A stretch of DNA of 49,066 nt from Nitrobacter sp. 62-23 (GCF_001897285.1 NZ_MKSM01000099.1:1-49066); one strand, 5' to 3'; shown: positions 9,611 through 17,329, numbered from the stretch's first letter. Numbers and translations: made by a program. The notes: generated by a model not told the origin, from the letters alone.

Positions 9611-10474
9611 ATGCCCTCCCCGGCCCTTCCGCGCATCCTGATCGAACCGCTGGTTCGCGCGGCCTTGCTTGAAGACCTCGGCCGCGCAGGCGACCTCACG
9701 ACCGATGCGATCGTGCCGAGCGGCCACCGGGCCACCACCCTCATCGTCGCTCGCCAGCAAGGAACCGTCGCCGGGCTCGATCTGGCGCGGCTCGCCTTCC
9801 AACTCATCGATCCGGCGATCGAGATGCACATCGCCCACGACGACAGCGCAACTGTCCAGCCGGGCGACGTGATCGCGACCCTGTCCGGTCCCGCCCGAGG
9901 CATTCTGACTGCCGAGCGTGTCGCACTGAATTTCCTGTGCCGCCTGAGCGGAATCGCCACGGCGACGGCATCGGTGGTCGCCGCGGTTCAAGACTACAAG
10001 GCGAAGATCGTCTGCACCCGCAAGACGACGCCCGGTTTGCGCGCGGTGGAAAAATACGCGGTTCGTGTCGGCGGCGGCAGCAATCACCGGTTCGGCCTCG
10101 ACGATGCCGTTCTCATCAAGGACAACCATGTGGCAATCGCCGGCGGCGTCACCGAGGCGCTGAAGCGCGCAAAGGCCTGCGTCGGACATCTGGTCAAGAT
10201 CGAGCTGGAGGTGGACACGCTCGATCAACTGCGCGAGGCGCTCGATCAAGGGATCGATGCAGTGCTGCTCGACAACATGAACCCGGACACGCTCCGGAAA
10301 GCCGTCGCGATGGTTGGCGGCCGGGCGGTAACCGAAGCCTCTGGCCGCATCACGCCGGCGACCGCGCCATCGGTCGCCTCAACCGGCGTTGACCTGATTT
10401 CGATTGGCTGGCTGACGCACAGCATCAGTATTCTCGACATCGGTCTTGATTTCAAAACCGAGCCAAGCGCCTGA
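9611..10474 (+). CDS. nadC: Nicotinate-nucleotide pyrophosphorylase (carboxylating), quinolinate phosphoribosyltransferase
   Basis: Converts quinolinate and PRPP to nicotinate mononucleotide, the last step of the de novo branch. 287 aa from ATG 9611, with AAGGA 5 nt upstream, 8 nt after nadB. Motifs: LLEDLGRAGDLTTDAI near residue 20, the CTRKTTPGLR phosphoribosyl-binding segment, RVGGGSNHRFGLDDAVLIKDNH, and LDNM with EASGRITP near the end. Last gene of nadABC. Confidence 0.96.
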   Translation: MPSPALPRILIEPLVRAALLEDLGRAGDLTTDAIVPSGHRATTLIVARQQGTVAGLDLARLAFQLIDPAIEMHIAHDDSATVQPGDVIATLSGPARGILTAERVALNFLCRLSGIATATASVVAAVQDYKAKIVCTRKTTPGLRAVEKYAVRVGGGSNHRFGLDDAVLIKDNHVAIAGGVTEALKRAKACVGHLVKIELEVDTLDQLREALDQGIDAVLLDNMNPDTLRKAVAMVGGRAVTEASGRITPATAPSVASTGVDLISIGWLTHSISILDIGLDFKTEPSA

Positions 10475-10486
10475 CCGCTCGAAGGG

Positions 10487-10765
10487 TTATGTCGAAGGCG
10501 GGTTGTGTTTCCGGAACGGATCCGCCGCCTCATCATGCCCGCTGCGGCTGCTGAAGAACATCAGCGCCATCAATCCGCAACCGATGACAAGTGAAAAGAA
10601 CGTGCCAAGGCCGAGCGCGATCCAACCGTGTTTGCTCATCTCGACGCCGGAGGTCTCATTCCAGAATGTGATCGCCCAAACGCCTGCACCAAAGAGTATG
10701 GTCACCAACGCTATCAAAATAACGATTCGACCCTTGCCCATACCTTCCATAGCCATGCCTTTCAT
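10487..10765 (-). CDS. Small membrane protein, two helices
   Basis: 92 aa with two clear transmembrane segments (about residues 13-32 and 47-69) and a charged tail. The Met-rich N-terminus (MKGMAMEGMG) offers several in-frame starts and none has a convincing ribosome binding site, so the start is uncertain. Converges on nadC. Family not recognised. Confidence 0.6.
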   Translation of the reverse strand: MKGMAMEGMGKGRIVILIALVTILFGAGVWAITFWNETSGVEMSKHGWIALGLGTFFSLVIGCGLMALMFFSSRSGHDEAADPFRKHNPPST

Positions 10766-11120
10766 TTTGCTGAGCTGACCGTTTCGGGTGGCTCCGGCGG
10801 AATCGGAGCACCGCGAATCGGCCTGCGTGTCGAAATCATGATCGTGCGGTTTCCGCGCCCCCGGACGGGGAAACCAGACGAAGTCGCGAGCGGAAGTTTT
10901 CGGTGCCTTACAGAACTTGTAAATTCAACATCGCGGCACTCAATGATATATTTTCTATATATCTTATACAGCCTGACATCTGATTATGTAAGAGGGAACC
11001 GGGCTTAATTTTTGGTCTTGGACACATGGCACCTGCGACCGCCGCGAATACCTCGCGGACGGCGTTGCGGCGCGCCTGGCGGATTTTGGTATTCTGGTCA
11101 GCCCTACCCGATTTGTCGGC
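10766..11120. other. Intergenic stretch with an AT-rich island
   Basis: No supported gene. Positions 10930-11012 are strikingly AT-rich for this genome (ATATATTTTCTATATATC). On the + strand around 11030-11140 a run of codons reads REYLADGVAARLADFGILV before a stop, which looks like the tail of a lost protein but was not identified. Confidence 0.4.
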
Positions 11121-11501
11121 TTAATCCCGGGAACGTTCGCGCGCCTTTGACAGCAGGTTCATGATTTCCTTCGGAGCACGCGTGAAGGGCAGCAAAAATC
11201 CCAGCCAGAAAAAAGACAGGCCGAGGAGCACACCAAGATTCACGATGTCTGACGTGTCGGCTGATCCCAAACCCAACGTCTGGACATAAGCAAACGCAAA
11301 GTAAGCGCAAAAGATCGCGCTCACGAACAAGGTCAGGAATCTTTTGGGGCGCGGTCTAACGAACCTGCCGACAAGCTGGCCAGCGTGATATCCCGCCATC
11401 ACTCCCACCGGCGCGACGAGCCGAAGCATCGAGAGTTCTGGCGGAACGGAAAATCCGAAGCTCAAAACGAGTCCGACGACGCCAAATATGATGGTCAGCA
11501 T
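11121..11501 (-). CDS. Membrane protein, about four helices
   Basis: 126 aa; hydrophobic segments at roughly residues 2-17, 24-42, 55-75 and 86-106, with a short basic cytoplasmic tail (KARERSRD). Start ATG 11501 has only a weak ribosome binding site. No family recognised. The long hydrophobic pattern argues for a real gene. Confidence 0.6.
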   Translation of the reverse strand: MLTIIFGVVGLVLSFGFSVPPELSMLRLVAPVGVMAGYHAGQLVGRFVRPRPKRFLTLFVSAIFCAYFAFAYVQTLGLGSADTSDIVNLGVLLGLSFFWLGFLLPFTRAPKEIMNLLSKARERSRD

Positions 11502-11730
11502 TAAATTCGTTCTTTTTCAGGAGCCAACAACGATACATCGGCGGCAAGGATAAACACCAATTTTACGCGATCAAGAACAATCGGGTGCGCAGCCGGCGAC
11601 GCAGAACACTGGCCGCGACTAAAAACCGCAGCTTTTTCAATGACGAGTGAGAATCGTCACCGCGCTCACAATGGACAAATGCCGGGCGTTCCCACCACAG
11701 CCGCTTGTTCGACGAGCATTCAGGGGTAAA

Positions 11731-11772
11731 ATGAATAGAGGTTTCCATGACAACAGCAGCAAACCAGAATGA
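11731..11772 (+). CDS. Possible 13-residue leader peptide
   Basis: ATG 11731 has an AGGGG ribosome binding site 4 nt upstream and encodes a 13-residue peptide starting MNRGFHDN. Its TGA overlaps the ATG of the next small gene (11769), which has no ribosome binding site of its own, so the two may be translationally coupled. Too short to be sure. Confidence 0.3.
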   Translation: MNRGFHDNSSKPE

Positions 11773-11918
11773 ATGATCTTCGCCACTGGCGCAGCTCAAC
11801 CCGGGAATTCGAGGGCGGCAGAGACAGAGGCCGCCGCAACAGTTACATGATCGGCGCCCTGGTGGTGCTGCTTGCATTCATTGCCGTCATCGGGCTTGTC
11901 AAATTCGGCGTACCCTAG
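11769..11918 (+). CDS. 49-residue single-pass membrane protein
   Basis: Starts MNDLRHWRSS; an arginine-rich N-terminal half is followed by one transmembrane helix (SYMIGALVVLLAFIAVIGLV) and a short tail. This is the usual form of the small membrane proteins in this region. It has no ribosome binding site but overlaps the preceding mini-ORF by ATGA. Its stop codon lies inside the first base pairs of the palindromic element at 11915. Confidence 0.5.
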   Translation: MNDLRHWRSSTREFEGGRDRGRRNSYMIGALVVLLAFIAVIGLVKFGVP

Positions 11919-11993
11919 TGGAGTGAATTTGACATTCGCTACCCACTTTGCAGCGAACCTGTCAGGCGAATGTCAAATTCAAAACTCCACTAG
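11915..11993. repeat. Palindromic element A (79 bp, CTAGTGGAGT ends)
   Basis: Left arm 11915-11939 and right arm 11966-11993 pair almost perfectly: 10 bp at the ends (CTAGTGGAGT/ACTCCACTAG), a 3-nt AAA bulge on the right arm, then 15 bp (GAATTTGACATTCGC/GCGAATGTCAAATTC). The loop is 26 nt. Same architecture as element B at 12008. Confidence 0.85.
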
Positions 11994-12007
11994 AAACCTG
12001 ATAGTTG

Positions 12008-12084
12008 CTAGTGGTCCTTTGATTCTAACATTTGCAAGAACTCCCTGCGGCAACGGGATGCAAATGTTAGAATTGGACCACTAG
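12008..12084. repeat. Palindromic element B (77 bp, CTAGTGGTCC ends)
   Basis: Left arm 12008-12036 and right arm 12059-12084 pair over 10 bp at the ends (CTAGTGGTCC/GGACCACTAG), have a small internal bulge at the same place as element A, then 15 bp (ATTCTAACATTTGCA). The loop is 22 nt. The arms differ from those of element A at several positions but stay complementary, i.e. they covary. Confidence 0.85.
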
Positions 12085-12318
12085 ATTACGACGATTTCGG
12101 ATCGAACCGATCCAAAGTCATGACCAGCAATCGTGAGCGGCATTCCAGTATTTTAAGAAGCGGATGTGGGCGGGAACCCGCATCATACTTTTTCTGATCC
12201 CACTCCAGCAGCCCGTAACCAGCGGCACGGCGACTGCCAACAACCATCCCGTCCGCCGCCGGGCTGCCAGCCTTGGGGGCAGGTGCGCACTCTTGTGAGT
12301 GTCTCGACAAGCATCGCC

Positions 12319-12456
12319 CTAGCTCAACCATCGACGTACGATGATGATCGCAAAACCAAAAGCCATGGCTAGAAAAAAGCCAAATAAAAGTTGCTTGTCG
12401 TCTTCTGAAGAAAACTGGCTTTTTACAAAATCGACCATGCGTTGCAGCGTGCGCAT
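12319..12456 (-). CDS. 45-residue single-pass membrane protein
   Basis: From ATG 12456: an amphipathic start (MRTLQRMVDFVKSQF), an acidic patch (SSEDDK) and one membrane helix (LLFGFFLAMAFGFAIIIV) ending RRWLS. The ribosome binding site is weak. A real small gene is plausible because this region is full of similar ones, but it is not certain. Confidence 0.45.
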   Translation of the reverse strand: MRTLQRMVDFVKSQFSSEDDKQLLFGFFLAMAFGFAIIIVRRWLS

Positions 12457-12811
12457 GACAGACACTCTTAAAGGTTGGAAAACCAAAGAACAATCATAAC
12501 CAATCATAAATCATAAGACGGGTTGAGGGCCCCCGTCTTGCCCAGTCCGGCCGGATTGAGACGAACAACACGCTACGCCGCCAAACCGGCGGTCGGCGCT
12601 GCGGTGGCAGTCCACCTCATCAACGCGGACCCTGTAGGCTTGCTCCCGGCGATCAACGTCTTGCCAGTTCAATGGCGCAACCCGTTAAACCAGTTCGTCC
12701 TGAGGGTTTCGAGCCTGTGTGATTCACCTCACTGTGCGAGCCGATCGAGAGCTTCATCATGCACGTCATGGGAGACCAAGGGGTCTCATCTCAAAAGAGG
12801 AGAAAATTGCC
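12457..12811. other. Intergenic region with a hairpin at 12515-12539
   Basis: AAGACGGG (12515-12522) pairs with CCCGTCTT (12532-12539) over a 9-nt loop, downstream of short TCATAA/AATCATA repeats. It could be a terminator or part of a promoter region for the divergent genes. No gene is supported in the remaining sequence. Confidence 0.4.
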
Positions 12812-13222
12812 ATGACTTGCGGGATGCGAGAGACAATCACGATTCGTTACTGGGGCGTGTGCTGGAAGTGGGGCTTCATCCCCTATCCCTGCAGGAAGAC
12901 GAAAACAGAAGTTAAATACCGGTATGACTTCCTTCCCTGGCGCACCAGGTTCAGTTGGTCCCCCTTCCGTCGCAGTTACGAAGGGTGCTGCAATGGCGCG
13001 CTCTTTGGATGGTCCTTCTGGACCTGGTCGCCATTCGGCACCGGCAACGGTCCCTGGATCAACCAGACACGGACCTATTTCTCCGATTCAACGATCGGTT
13101 CGACGGGTCCCTGCCCGTTCAACAAGGGTCCAACCGTTCAGTCGGTGTCGAAGGTGGCCGACGGCGCACGCACTGAAGCCGCCGCGGACCTCAAAGAGGA
13201 GCAGAGCTGTTCTTGCGGCTAG
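12812..13222 (+). CDS. Cysteine- and tryptophan-rich protein of unknown function
   Basis: 136 aa from ATG 12812, with a strong AAGAGGAG ribosome binding site 9 nt upstream. Very rich in aromatic residues and cysteine: WGVCWKWGFIPYPCRK, RSYEGCCNGALFGWSFWTW, GPCPFNKGP, ending SCSCG. No signal peptide or membrane helix. Cysteines come in pairs, so metal binding or disulfides are possible. Not recognised. A very stable hairpin follows 22 nt after the stop. Confidence 0.7.
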   Translation: MTCGMRETITIRYWGVCWKWGFIPYPCRKTKTEVKYRYDFLPWRTRFSWSPFRRSYEGCCNGALFGWSFWTWSPFGTGNGPWINQTRTYFSDSTIGSTGPCPFNKGPTVQSVSKVADGARTEAAADLKEEQSCSCG

Positions 13223-13244
13223 AGTTTTCCCGCTTCACGGCAAC

Positions 13245-13271
13245 GGGCGAGCGCCCCTTCGGCGCTCGCCC
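13245..13271 (+). terminator. GC-rich hairpin after the Cys/Trp-rich gene
   Basis: Perfect 11-bp stem (GGGCGAGCGCC / GGCGCTCGCCC) with loop CCTTC, 22 nt after the stop codon. There is no T-run, so it is a terminator-like or RNA-stabilising structure. The rest of the gap to 13534 shows nothing supportable. Confidence 0.65.
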
Positions 13272-13534
13272 ACCCGATACACACAGCGCGGTCAAAAACT
13301 CCGGATTCTTGATTTGACGCGCTTTCTTCACGCGAACAGGATCCACTTCGCTGGAAAACGCTAGTCCACAACTTTGCGGGCACGTCTCTCTGAGAGGCGC
13401 GCCGCATACATTCGATTCACCACAACTCGGAGATGACGGCGAAACGTGCTGGCCTCTCCACCCCCTGAAGCTGAGGTCGGATTCCCATGGTGAATGGCCG
13501 GTAAACGACTGGATGCAGTTGTCGGAGCGAGGGA

Positions 13535-13750
13535 CTATGCCGCGCGTTCTCGCAAGGCGACTTCCGCCTCGGCGTCCAGGTCATCGAGAACTGCCTCAAA
13601 GGCAACGATCGCACTTTGGATGGAGGCGATTTCCGCGATCTGTTGTTTCGACAGTGGGCCATGTTGTCCCATCAGCGCGACTATCAGGTCGCGACGCCGC
13701 TCTTTCAATTGGACAAGGGGTAATCCGTGATCTTCGAGCAGCGCAGGCAT
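13535..13750 (-). CDS. Small hydrophilic helical protein
   Basis: 71 aa from ATG 13750 (MPALLEDHGL), with GGAG 13 nt upstream. Predicted mostly helical and acidic at the end (AFEAVLDDLDAEAEVALRERAA). Central KERRRDLIVALMGQHGPLSK reads like a helix-turn-helix fragment, but no family is recognised. Codon use is typical of the genome. Confidence 0.6.
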   Translation of the reverse strand: MPALLEDHGLPLVQLKERRRDLIVALMGQHGPLSKQQIAEIASIQSAIVAFEAVLDDLDAEAEVALRERAA

Positions 13751-13956
13751 TGTAACGATCTCCAGCCGACGCCTGAACATAGCTAAAAAGTGCTGAGATC
13801 AATTTTCACTGACGCCTAAAATTATCCGGATTGGACAATAAGCGGCTGCCGGCAAAAAGAAGCGGCTGCTCTACCACCGAGGCGGAGATTGGCCGACCAC
13901 GCACCCTCCATGCGCCAGGTAAAGTAATGCGCAGGGTTTCCGGCATGGCGCGCGAC

Positions 13957-14157
13957 CTATTGCTGTCCCCCCATCATCCAGATCGTCGTCATGGTGATGA
14001 CAATCGCAATGAACTGCATGAGGATGCGCATTCGCATCAGGTTCTGCGAGCGGTTGGGGCTGCCGCCGCGCATCATGTTAATCAGACCCATCAGCAACAC
14101 GATGACCACCGAGGCCACCGCAATTGGAACCAGAATTTTGCTCAGGAATAAGGTCAT
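13957..14157 (-). CDS. HIG1-domain twin-transmembrane protein
   Basis: 66 aa, two helices (about residues 6-27 and 44-62) joined by a short loop carrying MMRGGSPNRSQNLMRMRILMQ key residues: GGSPNRSQ and R-x-R-x3-Q, the hallmark of bacterial HIG1 (hypoxia-induced gene 1) proteins. The mitochondrial relatives Rcf1/Rcf2 act on the cytochrome bc1-aa3 supercomplex, so a role with terminal oxidases is expected. ATG 14157 is chosen over a GTG at 14172 because GTGAGG sits at ribosome-binding distance. An EcfG-type promoter lies upstream, and two aa3-oxidase subunit IV genes are a few kb away. Confidence 0.85.
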   Translation of the reverse strand: MTLFLSKILVPIAVASVVIVLLMGLINMMRGGSPNRSQNLMRMRILMQFIAIVITMTTIWMMGGQQ

Positions 14158-14190
14158 GTCGGCTGGCCTCACGCCCCCGAGATTTTGGGT

Positions 14191-14215
14191 AACCGCGGGA
14201 GACGAGAAGTGTTCC
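14191..14215 (-). promoter_or_regulatory. EcfG-type (general stress response) promoter for the HIG1 gene
   Basis: On the minus strand GGAAC (14211-14215), 16 nt, GGTT (14191-14194). This fits the alphaproteobacterial EcfG consensus GGAAC-N16-cGTT. It is 34 bp upstream of the ATG. Identical in layout to the site at 16956. Confidence 0.65.
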
Positions 14216-14436
14216 GGTCAACCCCGTGTTCTTTGATTCGCAGCCAGCGTGGAGATCCTGCTCCGGCACGGTACTCAGGCGCTATCGGCGCGGCGCAATG
14301 CTGATTCGGAGGGTAGTTGGGCGTTATACTGGATCTACGCTTGCGAGCGGCGGTCTCCTGTATCCCCTGCACGATCTTGCACACGATGATGCTACAATCC
14401 GATGCCGGACTCACAGACACTGTTTCGGCAGGGCTT

Positions 14437-14592
14437 CTATCTCTTCGCTGGCCTGCGTTCGATAGGACGAAGCGCATGATTTGCGACGAGGAGCATCGTA
14501 TGAAGCTGATCCCGAACAGCTTCGATGTCATCGAGCTCGTTTGTCGCCTTAATTAATCTTTTGATCGAGATCAGAGCCTGGCGCTCGTTCAT
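14437..14592 (-). CDS. 51-residue helical protein
   Basis: Too short for usual gene callers, but ATG 14592 has a strong AGGAGGG ribosome binding site (14597-14603) 4 nt upstream. Sequence begins MNERQALISIKRLIKATNEL, continues acidic (DDIEAVRDQL) and ends basic (ERRPAKR); it looks like a single amphipathic helical hairpin. No family recognised. Confidence 0.55.
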   Translation of the reverse strand: MNERQALISIKRLIKATNELDDIEAVRDQLHTMLLVANHALRPIERRPAKR

Positions 14593-15066
14593 CGAGCCCT
14601 CCTACCCTATCGGGAATGGACTGCCGACCCGCGCGGGACCCGGGCGTCAGACCGGCTGTCGAGTGCCGACCATTTCCCGATCCTAGAGCATGATCCCGAA
14701 AAGTGGAAACCGGTTTTTGAAAAAGATAAAAAGATCATGCTCAAACAAAAAGATAGGCGACGAGCCCGATTCAACGCAGTTGAAACAGGCTCCATGGACT
14801 ATATCCGGAAGCGGCCAGGCTATCTCACGAGTGAGTGAAAGCCGTTCCCTGAATCAACCGCTGCGGCGAAATTTTCTTTGTCTGGCATCGCCTTTCACCA
14901 ACCGGCCTGCGCCTCATCGCCCGGCACCAACACCAGGCGAGTCGCGACACACCCGCGTCAGTGTACTCACCGCCGGCAGGATCACCGGTCCTGCTATGCC
15001 AACGTACAGCGCCTGGCGATCAGCGGTGGGTCAAGAATTGATAGCGAGACGGCGCTGGACGACCCA
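14593..15066. other. Intergenic stretch holding a palindromic repeat
   Basis: Apart from the Rhizobiales-type palindromic repeat at 14686-14742 I see no gene. Short ORFs on both strands read through the repeat and have no ribosome binding sites. Confidence 0.5.
14686..14742. repeat. Rhizobiales-type palindromic repeat
   Basis: GAGCATGATC (14686-14695) and GATCATGCTC (14733-14742) form perfect 10-bp ends around CCGAAAAGTGGAAACCGG and an A-rich centre. I recall this element as a frequent intergenic repeat in Bradyrhizobium-type genomes; the copy here has an expanded A-rich middle. Confidence 0.8.
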
Positions 15067-15243
15067 CTACTGCGTGCTTAGCGATACTCCGAGTATATGA
15101 GCTTTCGCCGCCGTTGCGCCGGGAGTGCGCTTCAACGTTTTTGCAATCCGCGTGACACCGGCCTTTTGCTTTGCAAGTGACTTCAGGGTTTTCACGTCGT
15201 CCTTAGTCCACTCGCGGCGAATAGTCTTTGTCTTCTTAGACAA
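15067..15243 (-). CDS. 58-residue basic SANT/Myb-like small protein, TTG start
   Basis: TTG 15243 has an AGGAG ribosome binding site (15251-15255) 7 nt upstream. The protein (MSKKTKTIRREWTKDDVKTL...) is lysine-rich; W-T-K-D-D followed by LKSLAKQKAGVTRIAKTLKR resembles the W-T-x-E-E and helix-turn-helix of small SANT/GcrA-like DNA-binding proteins common in Rhizobiales. A DNA-binding role is inferred. Missed by length cut-offs. Confidence 0.65.
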   Translation of the reverse strand: MSKKTKTIRREWTKDDVKTLKSLAKQKAGVTRIAKTLKRTPGATAAKAHILGVSLSTQ

Positions 15244-15403
15244 ATCAGCACTCCTATTAATCGTTAGAAGTGTTGTTTAACACAGATGGTCCATTGAGCA
15301 ACATCTGGTTGTCGTAAGAATGGCCTGAGGATCGACTGGGCGAAATAGTCGAGCCATATATGAATGAAAGAAGCGGCGGCACGGAACGAGACTAGCAGTC
15401 GCA

Positions 15404-15697
15404 TCACTGTTTCGACTGTCCCAGGACGATCACCGTGCCCGTTAGCGTCGGGTCGTGAGGCTTCAAGCTGCTGAATTTTTCATCGTTCCAATCGGCGAGA
15501 CTGACTACCGAACCCGTTTGAGCTTCCGCTGCCGCCGGCCCTGTCGATTCCAGAACTTTCAGGCCGGTCCCGTCTACAAAGAAGGTGTGGTCACCGAACA
15601 CCTCACTCAATTTACGAGCTGCCGGATGATCGTCTGGCAGAACCTGTGCATCCATCTGGTTCAGGGTCTGCTGCACCTGAGTCGCAGTAAGTTTCAT
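15404..15697 (-). CDS. Conserved hypothetical protein, 97 aa
   Basis: ATG 15697 with AGGA at ribosome-binding distance. Soluble, acidic. Begins MKLTATQVQQTLNQMDAQVL and carries VFGDHTFFVDGTGLKVLE in the middle, giving an alpha then beta pattern. Codon use is normal for the genome. I do not recognise a function. Confidence 0.7.
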   Translation of the reverse strand: MKLTATQVQQTLNQMDAQVLPDDHPAARKLSEVFGDHTFFVDGTGLKVLESTGPAAAEAQTGSVVSLADWNDEKFSSLKPHDPTLTGTVIVLGQSKQ

Positions 15698-15754
15698 GGC
15701 TGTTCCTATGCTGGTTCAAAAAGCTTGTTGGTCTTTGTAAACGATGTCGCCAGA

Positions 15755-16126
15755 TCAGGTGGGCTTCTTCGTAAACATGGTCAGAACGCCTTCCTTGTCG
15801 ATATTGACGGCGACAACCTGCGCCGAGCTGCGACCTTTTGCCTTTAGCGCTGACACGGCCTGTGGAATCGCCTCGATGGAGGCCCGCAGGGATTTGATCT
15901 CTTCCTGCTTTGCATTTGTGACAAGAGCCTCAACCTGTGAGCGGGCATCCGCTTTCAGTTCTTCAACATCGATAACCTGGATACTTCGAATTGCGATGCC
16001 TTCCCCAGATTTCGTCTGGGATGATGAAGTCTGGGACTGAGAAGGCGCTGGTGCAGTTTGCGCTGCTGCCCAGGGCGATCCAGCTACAAGCAAAGCGGCG
16101 ACTGTTGATAATGTAAATGCGCGCAT
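15755..16126 (-). CDS. Secreted or periplasmic protein of unknown function
   Basis: 123 aa with a clear Sec signal peptide (MRAFTLSTVAALLVAGSPWAAAQ, cleavage near residue 22). The mature part has a Ser/Gln/Thr-rich linker followed by a helical region (EELKADARSQVEALVTNAKQ) and ends VAVNIDKEGVLTMFTKKPT in a strand pattern. Separated by 57 nt from the next gene on the same strand. Family not recognised. Confidence 0.7.
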   Translation of the reverse strand: MRAFTLSTVAALLVAGSPWAAAQTAPAPSQSQTSSSQTKSGEGIAIRSIQVIDVEELKADARSQVEALVTNAKQEEIKSLRASIEAIPQAVSALKAKGRSSAQVVAVNIDKEGVLTMFTKKPT

Positions 16127-16287
16127 GATCCCTCCGGTTTAGGTAGATACCGCAATATATCGCCCGAAAATGTCGAACGCCGGAGGTTTGTGCGGTCATT
16201 CGGTGAATCTGATATGGCTACAATGTGCAACCGGCCGTGTTGGCTTCGGGCAAGCCGCCTTTTGCTACAGCTAGTTTATTACAGGAA

Positions 16288-16311
16288 GGGCCGCCGATTT
16301 CTCGGCGGCCC
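16288..16311 (-). terminator. Terminator-like hairpin after the 50-aa membrane gene
   Basis: Perfect 10-bp stem GGGCCGCCGA / TCGGCGGCCC with a 4-nt loop, 21 nt after the stop of the gene at 16333. On the minus strand it is followed by TTCCT, only a weak T-run. Confidence 0.6.
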
Positions 16312-16332
16312 GTCTCATCGATCCCGGTCAAC

Positions 16333-16485
16333 TCAGGCTGCAAAATAGACGAGATAGACAATTACGAAGGCCGCCACGACCAGCCCAGTCCCCGCAACCA
16401 GCACGTTACGTATTGTGGGACCTCGCTCAGCTCCTCGCGCTTCCATTGCAGTCTCGACTATGCGTCCGTTTTCTTCCTTTACCAT
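16333..16485 (-). CDS. 50-residue single-pass membrane protein
   Basis: ATG 16485 with an ideal AGGAGGAACG ribosome binding site. A charged N-terminus (MVKEENGRIVETAMEARGAE) and one C-terminal helix (NVLVAGTGLVVAAFVIVYLV). A longer in-frame start (16527) has no ribosome binding site. Function unknown; such tail-anchored proteins are typical here. Confidence 0.65.
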   Translation of the reverse strand: MVKEENGRIVETAMEARGAERGPTIRNVLVAGTGLVVAAFVIVYLVYFAA

Positions 16486-16571
16486 CGTTCCTCCTGAGAA
16501 AGGCTTTGTTGACAGCAGACGGGCCACGATCTTCAGCCCCGATCGCTCTGCACCCCATCATCCAGGGCCAT

Positions 16572-16922
16572 TTAACCCGGGCGTATCACGACATCGTTGT
16601 AGTAGTCGTCCAGCTCCGCGCGGCGGGCCGTCCAGTCATAGAGTTCAGAGCCATGTTTGGGCGCGCCCTTCAAGCGGTTGCCACTTATGTCGCTGCGGTA
16701 GCCGCCAAGCTCGGAGTCGTATCGGAGCAGTTTCCAAGGCACCGGATAATGCTCGTCCCCGACACCAAAAAAGCCGCCAAAGCTCAGGACTGCGTAGGCA
16801 ATTTCCCCACTGTCCTTATCGATCATGACGCTTTCGATGGAACCTATCTTCTTGTTCTCGGCCCCATAGATAGCTTTGCCCGCCTCTTTATCGCTGGCGA
16901 TTAGGTCGCTCTGATCAGTCAT
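16572..16922 (-). CDS. PRC-barrel domain protein
   Basis: 116 aa. The single PRC-barrel core covers residues about 5-75: LIASDKEAGKAIYGAENKKI, SIESVMIDKDSGEIAYAVLS and FFGVGDEHYPVPWKLL, the usual order for stand-alone PRC-barrel proteins, often members of the general stress response in Rhizobiales. The C-terminal tail is charged (AELDDYYNDV). Expression from the EcfG-type promoter at 16956 is likely. Confidence 0.85.
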   Translation of the reverse strand: MTDQSDLIASDKEAGKAIYGAENKKIGSIESVMIDKDSGEIAYAVLSFGGFFGVGDEHYPVPWKLLRYDSELGGYRSDISGNRLKGAPKHGSELYDWTARRAELDDYYNDVVIRPG

Positions 16923-16955
16923 CAGAAACTCCGTTTCGGTTAGCCATGTGATGTC

Positions 16956-16980
16956 AACCGGTATGCTCCGGATGCGTTCC
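16956..16980 (-). promoter_or_regulatory. EcfG-type promoter for the PRC-barrel gene
   Basis: Minus strand GGAAC (16976-16980), 16 nt, GGTT (16956-16959), 34 bp upstream of the ATG. Same boxes, spacing and distance as the site before the HIG1 gene. Confidence 0.7.
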
Positions 16981-17329
16981 GGTGAAACTTCGGCCTCTTA
17001 ATTGAGAGAGATTGCGTCCAGAATCGAGTGGGCTGCGCCTTAGACAGGCAGCTCATGCGAGTGAACAAACCGTAAGGAAGGAACCGCGGTCCTTCAGCTG
17101 ACCGAGGAAGCGAGAAAAAGATAACTGAGGAAAAAGTCTGCCTTAGAACTTAGAACGTAGCGACAAACAACGTAGCGACAAACAACTTACAAGCCGCCAG
17201 CTTATATCGGACTGGCTGGCCTGCGTTTGCTCAGAAAATCAACAACGCGACATGTGGGGCTTAGGCCCGCGGCGCTTCCTTCGAAGGAGAGAAATTTCCG
17301 GATAAAAAGTCGAAATAGAGAGACGACCC
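16981..17329. other. Intergenic region with a 15-bp tandem duplication
   Basis: No gene supported. The sequence AACGTAGCGACAAAC occurs twice in tandem at 17154-17183, preceded by related TAGAAC motifs. Confidence 0.5.

Noticed and set aside
11026-11124. 32-codon plus-strand ORF starting MAPATAANTS
   Set aside because: No ribosome binding site; overlaps the end of the minus-strand membrane gene.
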